Shown piece by piece: positions 48,895 to 60,031 of a DNA stretch of 64,000 nt. The notes beneath the pieces are model-generated. The model was not told the origin of the DNA. It searched no databases and worked only from the letters and a program-made list of their open reading frames with translations. A program made the position numbers and the translations under genes. Position 1 is the first letter of the stretch, and each line of letters starts with the position of its first letter. The DNA comes from Staphylotrichum longicolle (Eukaryota > Ascomycota > Sordariomycetes > Sordariales > Chaetomiaceae), in assembly GCA_019096155.1 (NCBI GenBank), contig JAHCVI010000001.1:2728001-2792000 (forward strand). The letters are read 5' to 3'.

Positions 48895-51800
48895 ATGAGC
48901 CAACCAAGCTTTCCCGTTGTTGACGCCCCCGACATGGACGACGCCATGTCGGAGGACGTGCCAGTCGCCCAGCAGCCTGCATCTGCCCGGGCCACGGCTT
49001 CCACCAGCGGTCGCGGTCGGGGACGCGGCCGCTGGACTCGCACCAAGAACACCAGAGTCACCAAGCCGACGCAACAAAAACCTCCTTCCGGCCGTGGACG
49101 CCGGCAAAAGGTCTACGACTCGGCCAAGGTCCAGGCCGCCCACGAGCGCTCCCAGGAACTCAAGCAGGCCTTCTCCGCCGTTGTCAAGTTGGTCAAGCCG
49201 GCAGTCCTGGAGATTGCCGACCGCTCCATCCAGGAACTGCTTGAAGACCCGGACACCTACAAACAGGTCCCCGAATACGACGAGTGCAAGAAGTTCCTGC
49301 GCGAGCGCCACGAGAACGTCCTCCAGCAGTGCAATGAGGACCTCGAGATGGGCCTCAACATGGTCAAGAAAGTCTGGCATGCCGAGCACCAAAAGGCCCA
49401 CGAAGCATACACCGTAAGTCACCATCACAGAGTTGCAAACCGCCATCTCATACAGCCGAGCTGACACATCTTGCAACAGACCCAGGTTGCCGAACTGTGC
49501 GAGGAGAGGTACGGCCAGCTGCTCCGCCAAATCGACATTCTCGAGTACCTCTACGACACCGGGCTGCCCGTTGATGTAAGTTAATCTTCAGTTGTTCTTC
49601 GTCTGTGGTGTGCATTGTCAGCTGACTTGCCACTCCCCAAAGCTGCCGGCTCCCCCGGACGAAAGGTACATCTTCAAAGAGATTACCCAAGAGGACGCCG
49701 ACACCCAGGGCGTCTTTTACGAGACGGAGAACGGCGTCGAGGTGCCGCATTCCGGCAAGACCATCTCGCAGCTGATGGTCAAGCCGCAGACCCTGCCCCT
49801 CGACCCCAAGCCCAAGACGGATGGCCAGCCCGCGACCAAGGCGACTGTGGCGGCCAAGGAAGGCGACGCGGTGCCGCAGATGCCGCGCCACCCGGCCGGC
49901 CTGCTCGGCGCCGCCGAGGCCATCGAGGGCAGCGAGGCGACCACGCCCGACTCGGGCTCCAACGCGCCGACCCCCGCCGCCGAGCCCGTCGACGAAGTGG
50001 CTCCCGAGCGGCCCGAGCAGCGCCCCGCCAGCGGTGCGGCAACTCCGGCGGACGGGCCGGAACTCCCAATTCCCCGCGGCGCGACAGATCCGGACGAGTT
50101 TGGTGTTCGTCTCATCTCGAGGCGACCCACTCGTCTCGACATCCCCAACAACCGCATCATGGTGCCCAACCTCTTCGACTGGGACGACCTCGACATCGGT
50201 TTCCGGGACTCGACCAACTGCGCCCAGAAGGGCGCCACCAAGCAGCGCCGTGGGAAGTTCCTGGGCAAGCCCGGCTCCAACTACATGTTCATCGACCGTC
50301 GGGCTGGCATCTGGGACTCCACCCTGGCCGCCGGCGAGCTGGACGAGGACCTGGTCAAGAAGCACAAGCTCCACCCAGCCCTCGGCATCGTCCTGCCCGG
50401 CTCCGTCAATGAATGGGAGGAGCCCACGCCCGCCCCCGACGGTTGGAAGCCTGTCGTCTTTGTGCCGCCCAACGGCGACCCCATTCATGCCTCGCGGACC
50501 ATCCAGGGCGCCCGCAACGACCGGGAAACAGAAGCGGTCGAGAGGCGGATGCGGCTGGCGGGCGTCCTGCGTACCGTCTGCGACGGCGAGGGCGTCTCGC
50601 CTCTCGAGGTCGCGCCGGACGCAGAGCTTGTCGACCGCGTCCGGGTCGAAGTCCTCACCAGCCGGGGCATCGACCCTGCGCAGGTCAACGAGCCCGAACC
50701 GTCACCACCGACTCCGGAGCCCATCGAAGAAGAGAGGGTGAGTTTCGACCAGTTCGCCGACGATGCCCTCAATGCGGCTGCCGCCATCGAGGCAGAAGAA
50801 GAAGAAGCTGCCCGCATGGCCGCGGCAAGGCGCCCTCAACCGTCTCGCCAGCCCTACGATGCCATTCGCGATGTCTTCACCGATAATCCGCCTGCCCGCC
50901 CGCCCTCTCCTCCCGCCGTCTACGAGCCTCATGCGCCCCAACCGATCGACATGACTAGCCTGTTCGTGCTTGCAGAGGCGGCCACACTTCCTGAGCACGG
51001 CGCTGTACAACCCTCTGCGATCGAGCCGGTGCACTACACCCAGCCACCGCCGAACGGGGTCATGAGGTTCAATGATTATGAGCAGCCGCAGTCCGAATAC
51101 CCACCGCCACCCGAGTATCCGCAGCCCGAGGTCATGCAATACATCCCACAGGATGGCCCCCCCGCACCAGTCGAGCCCGTCAGGACCAACAATTTCCTTC
51201 GGACCGCCCTGAACCCGCAGCCGCAATCTCCACCGCCCATGCCGCCGATGCAGGAGTACCCGGGGGTTCCTGTCGGATTAGCACCCGGGTCGCTGGCCGC
51301 CCCAGCGCCGCAAGCGGCTGCCGGCCGCACTCCTTTTTCCAACACCGGAGCGGCAAAGGCGCTTCCAGCACTCCGACCCATGCGCAGCCTGTTGAACGAG
51401 CCTCCGGCATTCCCCGAGTCACAAGGTAGCCCGGCACTCCATCACGGCAACATGGTGGCCTCCAACAGCGGCACATATTTCCCACCAGCGGCGAACCGCC
51501 CCTTCCACAACGGCTACTCTCTCCAAGAGCCCATGCAGCCCATGCAGCCCATGCAGCCCATGATGCCGCAGCAGCCGCTTCAGGCGCCTCCCCTCGCCAT
51601 GGGATCCGCTCCGCTCCGTCGCATGAGCAGCCCGCCGCCGCAGTATCATCCGGCTGTTGGCCCCCTCCCTCGGCCCCGTGCAGGCACCCCAGATGGGCGC
51701 CCAGGCACCCATGCACTACCCAGCTCAGCAGCCACCCCTCGCGCCAGCGATGGGCCCTGCACCCCGCTCCCGTCCGGGCAGCTCCTCGGCAGCCAGCGCG

Positions 51801-52094
51801 CAGGCTGCTTCCAAATACCGCAAGCTCGAGCCCGCGCCGACCCCTCCCCACCGCCTGTCGTACGCAGGCAACGGCCAGGAACTGCGCACGGTACCCTTCG
51901 ACTACCGTGAAGCCATCAAAGATTACACGGCTAACGAGGCACCGCCCAGGCACGGCCCGACTCAGATCCGGGGCTGGACGCATAACAATATCAGAAGGCC
52001 CACCGCCCGATCGACCTCGTCTTCCTCCCGGGGCGACGCCAGCGGGGGCACGCACCCCAACCCCGGTCCCAACCCAGACGAATCACCCGCTTAG
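48895..52094 (+). CDS. Large conserved disordered protein, probably nuclear (frame broken)
   Basis: Name not recognised. Exons 48895-49413, 49480-49575 and 49643-52094 are all joined in phase 0. The N-terminus is basic (ASTSGRGRGRGRWTRTKNTR), followed by a helical region (EIADRSIQELLEDPDTYKQV through CEERYGQLLRQIDILEYLYD). A conserved globular block spans RPTRLDIPNNRIMVPNLFDW to FLGKPGSNYMFIDRRAGIWD. Pro/Gln-rich disorder follows. Near 51650-51656 the frame must shift; afterwards a conserved stretch is readable (FDYREAIKDYTANEAPPRHG, then IRGWTHNNIRR). The first stop in that frame is TAG at 52092-52094, but the frame continues open (next entry). The length is about 1020 aa to TAG. An upstream in-frame ATG exists at 48799. 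Confidence 0.7.
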
Positions 52095-52832
52095 AGGGCA
52101 GGTGGCGGAGTTGGTGCCGGTGCTGGCGCTGGCGGCGGTCCTGCGGGCAGCAAGAGCGGCAGCAGGAAGCGCGCAAGGGAAGTTGGCCATGATGTGGAGG
52201 ACGCATCAGAGGCACCAGAGGCAAAGAAGGCGAAGAACGTCAGTGTTGGCAGCAGCAGCGGTCCTGTGGGCAACAGGAGCGACAGCAGGAAGCGCGCGAG
52301 GGAAGACGATCACGATGCGCACGACGCACCGGGGACAAAAAAGGCGAAGAAGATCAAGGTAGTGGCTGGTCCCAGCCTCGCTCCTCCGGCTTCTAGCCCC
52401 TTCGTGCCCATCGCCCCGCGGCCAGCGGCCGGCTCTGCTCCTCATATCCCAACTGCGACGTCAACGACAACACCAACATCGAGTCTCGCTGCGTCTCACT
52501 CCCCGACGACATATCCGACCCCCGCCCCCATCTCAGCTCCCAGCGCTGGCGCTGGCGCTGGCGCTGGCGTCACGGGACGAGGGAGCGGCTCACATCCCCA
52601 GCATCAACTTGACCCTGATGAGCAGACCAAGGCGAGAAGCGAGCCCGCGCAAAATCCTATTGCCGGTGCCGGTGCTGTGGCAGCAAGCAACAACAACAGC
52701 CACAATAACCCAGCCAAACCAAAACGGTCAAGGGCGCGAGCTGTGGCTGCTGCTGCTGCTGCGCCGCCGACGAGGAGCCCTTATAACCTGCGGAGTCGGC
52801 GGGGCGTCGTCAAGAAGGAGGACGGAGCCTGA
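52095..52832 (+). other. In-frame NLS-rich C-terminal extension after TAG
   Basis: Directly after the TAG at 52092-52094 the same frame is open for 246 codons to TGA. It contains two diverged copies of a block with SRKRARE and KKAKN/KKAKK basic clusters, a Pro/Ala-rich region, and ends SPYNLRSRRGVVKKEDGA, which looks like a genuine nuclear protein C-terminus. Possible explanations are read-through, a sequencing error at the TAG, or a missed intron; no convincing donor for one ending at the TAG was found. I consider it likely to be part of the upstream gene. Confidence 0.5.
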
Positions 52833-53117
52833 TTTTCCTTGCGTGGTTCCGAGACTACCATGAGGTAAAGAATGACGACGTGCTTGGAAACCCAGCGATT
52901 TCTCACCACTCATCCTGACTTCCTGATTCGTCTTACCACTCATCCGAACTTGGATGGGGTTTGCAGGGTTGGATGGATCCCCCCGTTTTTGGGGAGGTTG
53001 CTTGGCAGTCTACTCACTGTGTCTTGGGACAAAAGAACAGACAGACAGCCAGCCAGACGGGAGAGGAAGGGGTTTTGTCATCGGGTTGGGTTGACTGATT
53101 TGGTTGGCGATGAGTGT

Positions 53118-53185
53118 TGGAAAGCATGGAAAGCATGGATGCATGAAAGGATGGATGAAAGGATGGAGGAAAGGATGGATTGATG
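53118..53185. repeat. GAAAGGATGGAT-type minisatellite
   Basis: Imperfect tandem copies of gaaagcatgg/gaaaggatgg with a period of about 10-14 bp are present. Confidence 0.8.
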
Positions 53186-53250
53186 GATACGTACATGAGG
53201 ACTGGAGGATGTCACGTTACATGCTGAGCTGAGTCGAGATATACGATATT

Positions 53251-53280
53251 GGTGGTGGTGGTGGTGGTGGTGGTGGTGGT
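53251..53280. repeat. (GGT)10 microsatellite
   Basis: Ten uninterrupted GGT units lie in intergenic DNA. Confidence 0.9.
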
Positions 53281-53337
53281 GTGGTTCTTCGGGTCGGGGA
53301 CGCACACACAAAAAAGTCGGGAGTTCTGCAGAATGGG

Positions 53338-53362
53338 ATTTGCTTTGCTTTGCTTTGCTTTG
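53338..53362. repeat. (TTTGC)n microsatellite
   Basis: About five tandem TTTGC units are present. Confidence 0.85.
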
Positions 53363-53447
53363 TTCTTTGTTAGCTTTTGCATGGGCAGCCGGCCGGTTGG
53401 GTTGACTGATGGCATTTTTTCTTTTCTTTTGATTTGGTTTGTTTGGG

Positions 53448-53478
53448 GTGGATGGATGGATGGAGGGATGGATGGATC
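53448..53478. repeat. (GGAT)n microsatellite
   Basis: Tandem GGAT units with one GGAGGGAT interruption are present. Confidence 0.85.
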
Positions 53479-54071
53479 GGTGGGTGGATGATACCTGACT
53501 GCAATGCCATGGGGTCTGAGGGCTGGAGGGGGGGGATATTGAATCAAGTAGAAATACAGGAGGCTTGATGCTTGACCCTTGACCCTTGACGCGGTGTGCG
53601 TGCTATGCTTGACTGGGATGTGGTGATGGCTCCGTGTGTGGGTGTGTGGGTGTCTGTGACGTGGGAAGCGAGCAGGGTTGGTCTATTATAACACAAGCGT
53701 CGCGTCTCCCGAGTGTCCAACCCGCCTAGGAGTTTCAATCCATTTTTGCTGATTCTCGTCCAAGAGCGGCATAGACCGCCTGCTCAGATGGCAATCTCTC
53801 GTGGTATCTGTGACTTTACTTACAGCTTAGCACGAGCTGAACATTGAAAATAGAAAGATGTGATTTTTGTTTGCACTGGCTGTTACCCCAGCAAAGCAAA
53901 TCTGCTAGAACGTAGCATTGTTTCGTGAACCCATCCTCTCCTCTATCCACACTAACTTCTGTGCCGTGTATGGCCACACATCTCAAGAGCCAAGACGCAA
54001 GTTGGCCAACTACTTCGGCATCAACAAAACGACGACCCATACATGCCTCCCACATTGCCCATCAATTCTCC

Positions 54072-55411
54072 TCAAGCCGCAGCGGGCATGCCTCCCGCCA
54101 CGGGGACGCCACCCCCCAGCATCGCAGCATCCCCCTCCCCAACCGGCAGCACGGGCGCGGCGCTCGCCAGCAACCCCCTCCCCAGCTCGCCCTCGGGATG
54201 CAGCGCGTACACCCCGGCCTCCATGGCCTCACCGTCAAACACCACAAAATTCTGCACCGGCTGCTGCGTGCCGCCCAGCACGTTGATGACGTCCTGCGCG
54301 AGCTGCCCGCCCAGCACGGCCGCGACGGGCGACACCTCGACGGCGCCGGCGCCCCCGTTCCCGCTGACTTCTGCAGGAACGACCGCAGCACCTCGCCGCA
54401 GCGTCTCGGCGGGCAGGCCCAGGGCCTGTGCTGCTCGCCGCAGAGCAGGGTGAACTCGGCCAGGTGGGCGTGGTTGTCGGTCTGGGGCGGCCGCCCGCGT
54501 GGTTTCTGCATGAACTCCCACAGGGCGCGGAAGCAGGACAAGAGAGGCGTGACGACGCGGGCGGCGCGGGGAGGGAGGATGGCGGGCAGGTGGGAGGGCC
54601 CGAGGCGAGGTACCAGTAGAGCTCGCGCTTGGTGACGAGCTCGGGTGGGGTCGCCGGGCTTCGGGGTGATGGCGAGCACGGAGCGGGTGCGGGTCTCGGC
54701 GGCGCCGGGGCGGTGGGAGGTTGGACTTGGCGCGCGAGATGACGAAGGTGTGTCGATCAGGTCGGCGAAGAGGAAGCCGTAGAGGCCGTGGAGGAGGCGG
54801 CGTAGAAGGGCGGTGCAGGCGCGTGGGTGTTGAGGGTGTTGAGGGTGACGGAGTCGAGGTCGGTTGCGATGATGATGTCGAAGGGGGCGACGAAGGGGGG
54901 TTTGAGGGTGATGGGGTCGTGTCAACGTGGATGCGCACGCGGGGGTTGAGTCTCTCTGCAGGGCGATGGCGGCAGCGGCAGCGCGGTTGGTGCCGAGAGG
55001 GGTGTCTTCTTCGGAAAGCAGAACTGGGCGCCCAAGTCGGCCGGGTGACGGGCTCCGGGTCGAGGATGGTGAGCGAGCCGATGCCCGCCAGGACGAGGTT
55101 CTTGGCGATCTCGTTGGCCATGGCCTTCATGGTGACCAGGAGGATGTTGGCGTTGCGAATCTTCTCCTGTGCCTTCATCCCCACAGGCGGATCTGGCGGT
55201 CGTAGAAGAGCGATCTCATCTGGGGGGCTGTTAGTGGAGGTCCAGCGAGACGCGGTGGTTGTGAGGATGACTTGCCAGCGCTGATGCCGTTGGCCGGTGC
55301 TGGCACCGACCCGTTGGCCATCGTTTGCATGATGGGAACAGTCGCGGATTGAGGGCTGTAGATAGTGGCAGGGTTGGCGGTCGGGTCCATCAACGGGGCT
55401 TGTTGATCCAT
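54072..55411 (-). CDS. AOS1: SUMO-activating enzyme subunit Aos1 (frame broken; GC-AG intron)
   Basis: ThiF/UBA-fold subunit that with Uba2 activates SUMO in the nucleus. Exon 1 is 55411-55276 and exon 2 is 55219-54072; the 56-nt intron starts with gcaagt and ends ccag, so it is a GC-AG intron giving the family sequence ISADEIAL. Conserved pieces occur in several frames: YDRQIRLWG, MKAQEKIRNANILLVTMKAM, NEIAKNLVLAGIGSLTILD, DLGAQF, RLNPRVRIHVDT, LLRRLLHGLYGFLFADLI, FVISRAKSN and PVAAVLGGQLAQDVINVLGG. At least six one-base corrections are needed (for example near 55204, 55180, 55044 and 55020), mostly one missing G or C. An in-frame Met at 55483 could extend the start. Repaired length is about 430 aa. 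A pseudogene is possible but less likely, since the conserved residues themselves are intact. Confidence 0.8.
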
Positions 55412-56469
55412 CTTGGTGACGCGATGTAGTATCTCCGGGTCTTGAGTGTTGAAAGTGAAGGTTAGAGTTGTTGCGATGATCAAGTTGAAACCCAGAGTCG
55501 AGCGGACCAGTCAAGGACTAAGGTTGGCCGAGCACAAAACACTCTCTCGTGCCAAACGGAAAAGTGAATAGAAGGGTGTAGACACAAGTGAGGGAACGCA
55601 GCCAAGCAAGCCTCTCTGAGCATATGTATGCCCGTCTGGAACAGCCCACCTGGAAGGCCGGAACAGGGTGTTGAGAAACCCTGGGCCACCTCAAGCCGTG
55701 CAGATCAAAGGAATGGAATAAATGGTTTCGTCGACTGGCCGTTGCATGCCTCCTCACAGTCTAAATGACCTCAAAGTTTCACGACTGCCAAAATTGCCTG
55801 TTTAGGCCTGTTTGGTCTTTCAAAGGCTGAGATGCTGGTTTGCGCTGGAATCCTGGATTCGTGGAAACATGGGAAAGGTGGTTGATGGCGCGTTGGTAAA
55901 ACACGAGTTTAAGAAGTACGCAGCTTGCGTGACAGCTCCAGCTAAGCAGCGGGTATCTCTTAGCAATTAAAGGACCCGCAGAAGCTGGAGAGGCTCGCGC
56001 TAAACACCGACCCCATCGTCACAACGGCTTCCATTCCTTCCCGCTTGCATGCTTCAGCCAGCTGAAACTTGGTGCTGCCTTCGTTTTTTGCTGACTTCCT
56101 CGGTTTCTCGTGCTCCGTTGGGTCTGTTCCTTTTCTTACTCATACTCGCCATACTCCTTTTGCTTTTCTTTAGACACGAAAAAACGTCTCCCGCCAAGTT
56201 GCGCAGATTACATGCTCGTCCTTGCACAGTGCATACGTAAGGTACCTGCTGGACCCTGACCGGGGTTGCCTCACCCGCTCTTGCTGGGGCTGTCCTCCGC
56301 AACTGCAATTCGCCCTCGACTTTCGCTTTCTCGACACCTCCACCAAACCGGCTCTCCGATAACCAACCGGTCGACCCCAAACCCCATACAACGAACCGAC
56401 GTCAGTCCCACCTCAACACGGCCTTCCTGCTCGCCCGACCCGATCCTCAGGCTGCGGCTTTGTCGCCTC
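55412..56469. other. Divergent promoter between Aos1 and the 56.5-kb gene
   Basis: No coding region was recognised. Sequence from about 56040 to 56470 is pyrimidine-rich and probably forms the leader of the plus-strand gene. Confidence 0.5.
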
Positions 56470-58532
56470 ATGGTCAGTCGCCCTTGACACTCCCCACCCG
56501 TCCGCCTGACTGCCTCGTCGCCTGCGTTTGCAGCCACGAGATCATAGCCTCATTTCCCCCATGACTGCGGCTCCGAAGGCGCACGCAGGCGCTGGCGAAT
56601 TCAGGATCTATCTACACCCCCACCGGCCGCTCTAACATCCACTCTACCTTAGTCTGACAACCGTCCCCTGCTCCCACCGCTGGAACCAGGAACCTTCCGA
56701 GCCGCCGACGGAACTATCCGCCGCTTCAGCAGCCCCCGCCGCACCCCCCATGATCGACCGAGCGACAGCGCCTCCGAGAGGTTGTACACAGTAGTCCGGC
56801 AATTCCACAACGACCTGGATCGCCTTAGCCGCCAGTTTCTTGCTGCTGCTCCTGCCACCGACCCTGACACGGCTAGGATGGCCTCGGGCTCAGGCCGGGA
56901 CCTGCGACCAAGATTCAACCGTGATCCGCAACCACCAAACGAAGCCCTTCCCGGCTCAGCTGCCTCTCTCGAACCCCCTTCCCTCCCGCCTCTCAGGTCG
57001 CTCGGCTCGAGGATTCGTTCGCCCTTGAACACCTTTGCTGGATCGGGGCGTGTCCCGGTCCCTTGGCCCAACTCGGAACGACACCGGGAGCGATACCGCT
57101 CACACTTGGCGCCCAGTGGAACACTCGACGACCTGAGTAGAAACCTCCAAGCCACCGACGCACAACTACGCGCGTTACTCGATTTCACCAATACCCCAAG
57201 CACCATCATGCCGCGTCCACCGCCCTCCGTATCGCCGTCCCTGAACGGCCTGAGCAGCCACGACGCGGCCGAGGACAGCCGCCGTATCAAGCGTCGCAAG
57301 CTCGACTCGGACAGGATTGTTTCCAACTTCAAGGGCTTTCGCTACGGCCAGTACGGCCAGGTCGAGCCGGGCCAACTGACCATGGAGATTGTGAGCTGTG
57401 ACGGAGGGCTCTACTCGGACGAGCACGCGTATCCGCCCGAGAATATTCTCAAGAACGACGCTTCCGTCTACTGCACCAAGAGCAACCGCTGCAATATTGT
57501 TTTGAAGCACCAGGGAGGGACCGTGTTCAGCCTCAAGGAGCTGGTCATCAAAGCTCCCGGGTCGAAATTCTCATGCCCGTATGTCCCCCCACCCGTTTGA
57601 ACCTGTTTTCCCTTGCTTACATTGCCTACAGTGTCCGCGAAGGAATGGTGTTTATGGCGATGGAATCGGATGACCTGCTCACCCGTACCGCACAATATCA
57701 GATCCAGTATCTCCCTTCCCGCAGCCACCGGCGCGGCACAGTCATTTTCCGCCACGAGGAGGACGGGACAGGCGTCACCCGCATCCAATCGCGGCCCCTC
57801 CGCGCATACAGCTACGGTGCGGACGACTACGACGACGATGATGACGAAGACGAAGACAGCCGCACAGCCCAGATCCCGCCTGAGTTCACCGCATCACCGC
57901 CCCCTTTCAACGTCACCACGGAATGCAGCGAGGACGACGACAGCGACGAGGACCACACTGCCCACCCCCGTCCCCCCCCGCGGCGCACGCCCAACCGGAT
58001 CGGCTCCCTGCCTTTCGAAAGCGACAGCGACGACGAAGACGACAACCAGCTCTTCGTCGCGCAGTATCGGCACTGGCCCACGGAGGAAGAACTTATGCGC
58101 GACGCCGGCGCCATCTCGGCCGCCCGCCGCCGCTTCCGCACCACCACCTCCACCTCCACCTCCAACCCCCTCAGCCGAAGCATCACCGCTACTTCGTTAA
58201 ATGCCATCCCCGGCGGCAGCGGCAGCGCCACTACCCGAATCAGCAACAGCAACGGTATGACGCTCGAAGAGGCGCAGGAGGCGTCGCAGATCGCGACGCA
58301 AGAGGCGGTGCGGGCGGTTGGCGGCGAGCTGATGGCGCCGCTGGCGCGCTTCTTCATCGAGCGCGACAAGAACAAGTGCACCGTGCGCTTCGACCCGCCC
58401 GTCAGCGGGCGGTTCCTGCTGCTCAAGATGTGGAGCCCACACCAGGACCCGCAGAAGAACATCGACATTCAGGCCGTCGTGGTCAAGGGCTTTGCGGGGC
58501 CCAGGTATTGTCCTGCTGTTGAGTTGGCGTAG
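56470..58532 (+). CDS. Conserved protein with galactose-binding-like fold split by acidic insert
   Basis: Name not recognised. The best model is join(56470-56472, 56653-57578, 57632-58532), giving 609 aa. Exon 1 would be only the ATG, followed by a 180-nt intron (gtcagt, branch ctaac, cttag), giving an N-terminus MSDNRPLLPPLEPGT. The frame of exon 2 is open from 56653 but has no early ATG of its own, so an upstream start exon is required. A conserved block with beta-strand character (FRYGQYGQVEPGQLTMEIVS, NRCNIVLKHQGGTVFSLKEL, then REGMVFMAMESDD) is followed by a long acidic insert (DDYDDDDDEDED, FESDSDDEDDN). The second block closes the protein (CTVRFDPPVSGRFLLLKMWS, then IDIQAVVVKGFAGPRYC). 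The arrangement resembles a discoidin/APC10-like jelly roll interrupted by a disordered loop; this is inference. Confidence 0.7.
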
Positions 58533-60031
58533 GGCCGGCCTGGGCTGGGCTGGGCTGTGTCTCCCTGCGGGAGAGGAAGACTTGGGTTGAGTTGGCGCCG
58601 GTTTTTCAGTTGATCGGTGACATGCACATTTCAACATTGCCTACCTTATCTAGATGGGAGGGACTGAAGTGGGATTGGACTGGGCTGGGATTTGGGCTTG
58701 GGTCCGCGTTTCGGCGTTTGCGGGTGACTTGGCGGACGGATAATGAACTTTCGGATGGGATCAAGACGAAGCGGAAAAATATTTGATATCCTTTAGCCAT
58801 GACTTTGGTTGGGTTTGAGTTTGGGGTTTGGACGGGTGCGTGGGATCGGTTGGGAGCGCGGATCATGACATATGGGTAGACTTGGGATTTAGGTAGGTAA
58901 AGCATTTTGCGTTCTCTTTGATTCGGGCTTGTTTGAGAAGGGGCCTATGTGGGTTGGATGGCGTGGTGGTGGTTCTGGTGAGTAAGGTGAAGAGAGATCC
59001 AGTGTGGTGTATGTAGGTGTAGATATGCAGGCGTACCTTACGTAAAGTACATATGGAACACATTATGTGCAATAGTATATAGTAGGGCATAACCAGGTTG
59101 GTGAAGTGTACAGCGCATTTGTGTGTTTATTCATTCTGATGCATGGTCTTGCACTGACTGGAACTTTGATGATTACGACCCAGGCTCGAACAGTAGGTTC
59201 TGTACCTTAGCTCCTCAGTTTCAAATCATGGGCGACGGGCGGGCCTTGGCCGAACTGCCAGCGTCGACTTGTGTTTGCGGGCAGCCAATGAGGGCGCTTG
59301 CCGCATGATTCATAGTGAGTTTTTGGCGGGTTGTTTGAGTCACTGAGCCACTGCAGGGGCGATTTTGTCCTGTCTGGGCTGGTGCCTGAGTCATCCGGCA
59401 GGGGTCACGGTTTGGCTATCTCGCGTCTGGGAGGTACAGGGGAAAATAGGTACCTAGTTGAAAGTTAACTTAGAAGAAAGTTGGATTTGGGTATTGTACG
59501 GTAACTATCAGCCTTGTTGTCCCTTTCCAGGTTAAGAGACTTGGTGTTTGAAGAACTGAGACGGAGTGGTGGTGCAAGGTAAGTATCGTAACTGTAATTT
59601 ACAGCCGTTATGAGGAGAGCTACCAGAAGCACCCAGATCTTTACTCGATGTGGTCAAGATACAGAATCCAGGGGTTGTAGAACGTGCGATTTCACTTGCC
59701 GTTTGAGATGAATGCTCGACCCCTTGACTCGCGAGGCAAAATACAGAGTCTCGTGCATGATGGAACAGTCATGAGCTCAGCATGGCGCAGGGTTCTGTAA
59801 CGAGAGCTCAGCCTTTCAAGGTCGCCGGGGCCCCACTTCGATTTGGCTAGCTGAAATATATATCTGCCGTTTTCTCTCGCCTCTCCACCCCGCCATCTGC
59901 AAGCAAACCAGCACACCACCAAAAGCGAACAGACCTCCGAGGTCCTCCAGCGAGAAAACCAGAGCCCGTCTCCTTTACCTTCCCTTTTACAACAAGTCCG
60001 AAGCCAAGAGAGCATCACATCACCGACATCA
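58533..60031. other. Intergenic: no gene recognised
   Basis: Downstream flank of the preceding gene and promoter of the eIF6 gene. A pair of gtaccttag/gtaaggtac-like words occurs near 59030 and 59200. No supported gene was found. Confidence 0.5.

Larger units (their letters stand above)
52833..54071. other. Intergenic: rich in simple repeats
   Basis: This lies between convergent genes. It holds several microsatellites listed separately, and CTTGACC repeats at about 53570-53588. No gene was recognised. Confidence 0.6.
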
